From the NCBI GenBank assembly GCA_016704305.1, contig JADJAL010000002.1, positions 124,001-188,000 of the forward strand: 64,000 bases of DNA. Direction: 5' to 3'. The DNA is from Haliea sp. Its GTDB lineage: Bacteria; Pseudomonadota; Gammaproteobacteria; Pseudomonadales; Halieaceae. Numbering within the stretch: position 1 is the stretch's first letter; each line of letters opens with the position of its first letter. The translations under genes were made by a program, and so were the position numbers. Under the pieces are notes generated by a model that made no database searches, was not told the origin of the DNA, and saw only the letters and a program-made list of their open reading frames with translations. Below, piece by piece: positions 61,018 to 64,000 of this stretch.

Positions 61018-64000
61018 TCATTCTCTCCCGGTGCTGCTCTCGTACCGATGTTCAACGTGTACCAAAACACCCTCCGGCGGCATCACTATGACCCCGCCGG
61101 GGGGTGCAAGCGGAGCGCCCTCAAGAATCACGCGCCAGACAGAGGGCTCTTCGCGGTACAGACGGTAGCTGAGCCGGCCATAGCGTGTCGGCAGGTCGCG
61201 CACGACGACTTCGCCGCCGTCGTCCAGCCACTCGGACACTACGCCAGCGGCGATGACCAGGCTTTGATCCACCTCACGTTCATAGGCGAACAGGCTGTGG
61301 ACCGCGAGAATGTACTCCGCGCCGATCCAGCTGTGCGGCATGTCGCCAATAAAACTCGGGCTGAGTGGATCGTGCCAGGAGATTTCCGGCCACTGGTTCC
61401 ACGCCAGCAGTCGTCGGTCGCCGAGGAAAAACCGCAGCAGCGCATGCGCATCCGCGCGCCTGCCGAGCCGCACCAGCGCGCCGATGTTGCGGATCTCGTA
61501 GGCGCTGTAATTGGCCCACGGTACCTCGCCACTGACGCGCGTATGAAAGCCCTGCAGGTATTTGTCATAGGTCTGGTCGATAGCGGCACGCGGCAGGTGT
61601 TGCAACTGATCGGCAACGGTTAGCGCAATGGACGTGGCCGACGGATCGAAATCCGCGAATTCGACGGAACCCGGCACGAAATCAAGCCCGTGCTCACGGA
61701 TGACCCTCTCCAGCGAGGCCGACAGCGTGCTCTGAAAATCCTTGCACAACGCGCTAATGCGCTCGCCCTGCGCGTCCATGCCCAGCAGCCCGGCCATCTC
61801 CGCGGCGTCCTTGAAGCCCCTGGCGGCCCAAAAATCGTCCCAGTAGGAATGCACCGGGTGGGCCATGTAGCCTTCGTGGCTCATCGATTCCGGCAGCAGT
61901 CCGTAACACGCCAGTTTGTCCTGCGCCTGGTATTCGGGCGTCATGCGGCGCTGGCGCAGCGCTTCCAGGTAGTTGACCGATTTCAGCACGGCGGGCCACA
62001 TCTCGGCGAGAAAGCCGGTGTCGCCGCTGAAGCGGTAATACTCCATCACCGCGAAAATGAGTTGGCCCCAGCTGTCGTACTCCGGCAACCACTCGCAACC
62101 GGCGCTATCGGCGCAGTCGGGCAAGTTGCCGTCCTCTGCCTGGAAGCGCGCATACCAGCGGATGAAATCGCGCCCCGCAGCGGGCAGGCCCACGCGCGCC
62201 AGCGCCGCGCCCATCAGCACGCCGTCGCGAATCCACGCGCGCGCGTAGCGGCGCGGGCCCGGATGCAAGGCTGGCCCCTCGCGCTGGATGAGGATATGCG
62301 CGGCGGCGGTCTTCATCGTCGCTATCGCGCCCGCTGCTGCGGGGGGCAGGCAGATATCAAACAGGCCGAGGGTGTCCTGCCACTGGCGCACTGCACGGCT
62401 GAATTGTTCCTCACCGGATGCGCTGGGTTCGCGCCCGGCGCGCCTGTCCACGCGGCCAAACGGGATAGCGAGATAGATATCCTGCGCCCCAAGCGCGGCC
62501 AGCTCCAGGTCAAAGCGCAATGCGCCAGAGGCATAACCGAAGGCGTCATCCACGCAATCCAGCGGCGGCAGTTCACCCGTTTGCAAGTACTCGGTGATCG
62601 CGCCCTGGGCAAAGGTCACTGCGCCAAATCCAGCCGGAGTGGTCAGGGGTATGATCTGCTTGTCGCCATTCACCCACACTCGTCCCGCGTCGTAAGCCAG
62701 CTCGCTGATTGGGCTGACACCGCCGAACTGCCGCCAATTCTGCCAGGTCGGTGTGACCTGGAACGGACGGAGCGCGGCGAACAGTCGCACGGCGCGCGCC
62801 TCCTGCGAGTGATTGTGCAGCCGATAGCGGATAAATAGCGTGGACGCACCGCTCGCCCCGGTCGCGAATGCCGTAGTGGTCAGCGTCAGGTCACCCGCTT
62901 GCCAGCGTGAGGACGGAATTGGCAGATAGCCCTGCTCCAGCGTCTGCGTGAGCGTGACGTCGGCCCACGTAATCAGCCGCGCATCCGCGTACAGCTGCGG
63001 TTCGATGGAGAACGCGCCCTTGTCGACTTCCACCATGCCCTCCTCGTTGAGCAGGGCCTGGGTCACGTCCTCCCCGGTGCCGACCGGCGTCCAGTAGGTC
63101 TGGCGACCCAGCAGGTATTTGGGATAGAGGCCGTCGGCGCCGCGCCGGGCGATGGCGCTGAAGAAATCATTGAGCGAGCGCGAAAATCCGTGCGGCTGCA
63201 CCTCGATGCTGACAATGCCGAAGCCGTTGCCGCTCATGCTTTCTTGCAGATCGAGACGCACAAAGCGCGACACCGTGCCCGGCAGATAGACGTGGGTCTC
63301 GTTGCCCACGCCCTGCGCCGTGGAAAAGCCGCTGTGCCAATCCTTGCCGTCGCGGGACAGCAGCAGGTCAAATGCCCGGGGCCGCCGCAGTGGATCCCAG
63401 CGGATGGTGAGCCCGCCGTATTCGCGTTCGGCCTTGAAATCGATGGTCACTTGTTGCGGTGTGTCGATCGCCGCGCTGCGCCAGCAGGTCACGGGAGATG
63501 AATCAAAAATATGCTGCGGCGCGCAGTCCCGCAGTGCGCTGCTCGCGGTCACCAGCGGCGTCAGGTAGTAGGTCGTGTCCTCGAAACGCAGGTCGCTGAC
63601 CAGGATTTCGCCCTGGCCGCCGGGGCCGGCCGCGACGACCAGTTCGAGCGCGGCGATATCCTGCGCGGGACCACCGCCCAGCGGCCCCCAGGCGAACTCG
63701 ATCTCGCTGCTTTTTATCCGCAGCGTCTGCCAGTCCTGCGGGAGCTCAAACACCTCCTGCCGCCAACGCCAGACGTTCTGGTTAGAGGCATCGACCAGTT
63801 TGAATTCAAGGATGTTGGCCGGCCCTTGTCCGCGGATATCGAAGCTGAACACGTAGCTTTCCGGCAGGCTGCGCACGAAGGGCCTGCGGGCAACGACAAA
63901 GCCCCCGCCGCCCTGGAATCGAAGGCCATGCGCATGGCGCCGCCGTGGCGTCCGCGCGCCGGTGAAAGTGACAAGCGTGTTTGTGCGGAGACGATGCCGG
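61018..64000 (-). CDS. Discoidin-domain (alpha/alpha)6-barrel carbohydrate-active protein (start not in window)
   Basis: The frame is open to the right edge, so at least 994 residues are encoded and the start is not visible. The N-terminal part (VFSFDIRGQGPANILEFKLV) looks like a carbohydrate-binding beta domain, then a discoidin/F5-8C-like module (HIFDSSPVTCWRSAAIDTPQ, FDLLLSRDGKDWHSG). The centre is a beta-sandwich, and the C-terminal half an (alpha/alpha)6-barrel with RYARAWIRDGVLMGAALARV, LPEYDSWGQLIFAVMEYYRF and HSYWDDFWAARGF, as in GH15/GH63/GH94-clan enzymes. Catalytic class cannot be fixed. The stop abuts the start of the phosphorylase-like gene, so the two probably act on the same glycan. 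The most N-terminal 30 residues look atypical and may hide an indel. Confidence 0.6.
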   Translation of the reverse strand, partial: RHRLRTNTLVTFTGARTPRRRHAHGLRFQGGGGFVVARRPFVRSLPESYVFSFDIRGQGPANILEFKLVDASNQNVWRWRQEVFELPQDWQTLRIKSSEIEFAWGPLGGGPAQDIAALELVVAAGPGGQGEILVSDLRFEDTTYYLTPLVTASSALRDCAPQHIFDSSPVTCWRSAAIDTPQQVTIDFKAEREYGGLTIRWDPLRRPRAFDLLLSRDGKDWHSGFSTAQGVGNETHVYLPGTVSRFVRLDLQESMSGNGFGIVSIEVQPHGFSRSLNDFFSAIARRGADGLYPKYLLGRQTYWTPVGTGEDVTQALLNEEGMVEVDKGAFSIEPQLYADARLITWADVTLTQTLEQGYLPIPSSRWQAGDLTLTTTAFATGASGASTLFIRYRLHNHSQEARAVRLFAALRPFQVTPTWQNWRQFGGVSPISELAYDAGRVWVNGDKQIIPLTTPAGFGAVTFAQGAITEYLQTGELPPLDCVDDAFGYASGALRFDLELAALGAQDIYLAIPFGRVDRRAGREPSASGEEQFSRAVRQWQDTLGLFDICLPPAAAGAIATMKTAAAHILIQREGPALHPGPRRYARAWIRDGVLMGAALARVGLPAAGRDFIRWYARFQAEDGNLPDCADSAGCEWLPEYDSWGQLIFAVMEYYRFSGDTGFLAEMWPAVLKSVNYLEALRQRRMTPEYQAQDKLACYGLLPESMSHEGYMAHPVHSYWDDFWAARGFKDAAEMAGLLGMDAQGERISALCKDFQSTLSASLERVIREHGLDFVPGSVEFADFDPSATSIALTVADQLQHLPRAAIDQTYDKYLQGFHTRVSGEVPWANYSAYEIRNIGALVRLGRRADAHALLRFFLGDRRLLAWNQWPEISWHDPLSPSFIGDMPHSWIGAEYILAVHSLFAYEREVDQSLVIAAGVVSEWLDDGGEVVVRDLPTRYGRLSYRLYREEPSVWRVILEGAPLAPPGGVIVMPPEGVLVHVEHRYESSTGRE

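Overview
The window is about 60% G+C, densely packed chromosomal DNA of a gammaproteobacterium. Supporting evidence is the Pseudomonas-like order transglycosylase-ligA-zipA-smc, the complete ccmABCDEFGHI cytochrome c maturation operon next to ttcA, the E. coli-like arrangement of tesA divergent from a ybbA/ybbP-type ABC exporter, and hrpB, ygiQ, ytfJ and NnrU homologues. A 2-oxoacid:ferredoxin oxidoreductase operon and a TonB-dependent receptor fit a marine aerobe of the Cellvibrionales/Halieaceae kind, but that placement is inference. No rRNA, tRNA, CRISPR array, phage or insertion sequence was seen.

Layout. 1-5.6 kb (minus): phosphate regulon phoB-phoR-phoU-pstS-pstC-pstA, with a two-repeat Pho box before phoB. 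5.7-10.4 kb (minus): korB, korA and a GltD-like Fe-S flavoprotein, translationally coupled. 10.6-17.5 kb (minus): transglycosylase lipoprotein, ligA, zipA, smc; here smc lacks its C-terminus and reads straight into zipA. 17.5-17.9 kb: a non-coding gap with an abnormal G/C homopolymer tract. 17.9-25.8 kb (minus): ccmI to ccmA, then ttcA. 26-34 kb: mdh, a TetR regulator, ABC exporter, tesA and bioA, separated by intergenic hairpins. 34-48 kb: phzF, a K+ channel, a TonB receptor, ygiQ, ytfJ, an RND efflux pair, and a rubrerythrin / Fe-S protein / DUF3501 trio. 48-51.6 kb: hrpB and an NnrU-like membrane protein. 51.7-64 kb (minus): a small zinc-ribbon-like protein, glpK, aldehyde dehydrogenase, phosphoketolase, and two very large carbohydrate-active proteins, the last running off the right edge.

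Two features deserve most attention. First, at least six intergenic inverted repeats between 25.9 and 33.8 kb have long arms whose sequence differs from copy to copy, while the loop is conserved (GCTCAAAA...CATTCG). They occur in opposed pairs, and one pair brackets the tetR gene. A second family with a different conserved loop brackets the phosphoketolase gene. I recognise neither family. Second, about fifteen single- or two-base frameshifts interrupt otherwise normal housekeeping genes, many in homopolymers; once corrected, each gene has its family's usual length. This points to draft sequence quality rather than gene decay, and the smc-zipA junction should be judged in that light.
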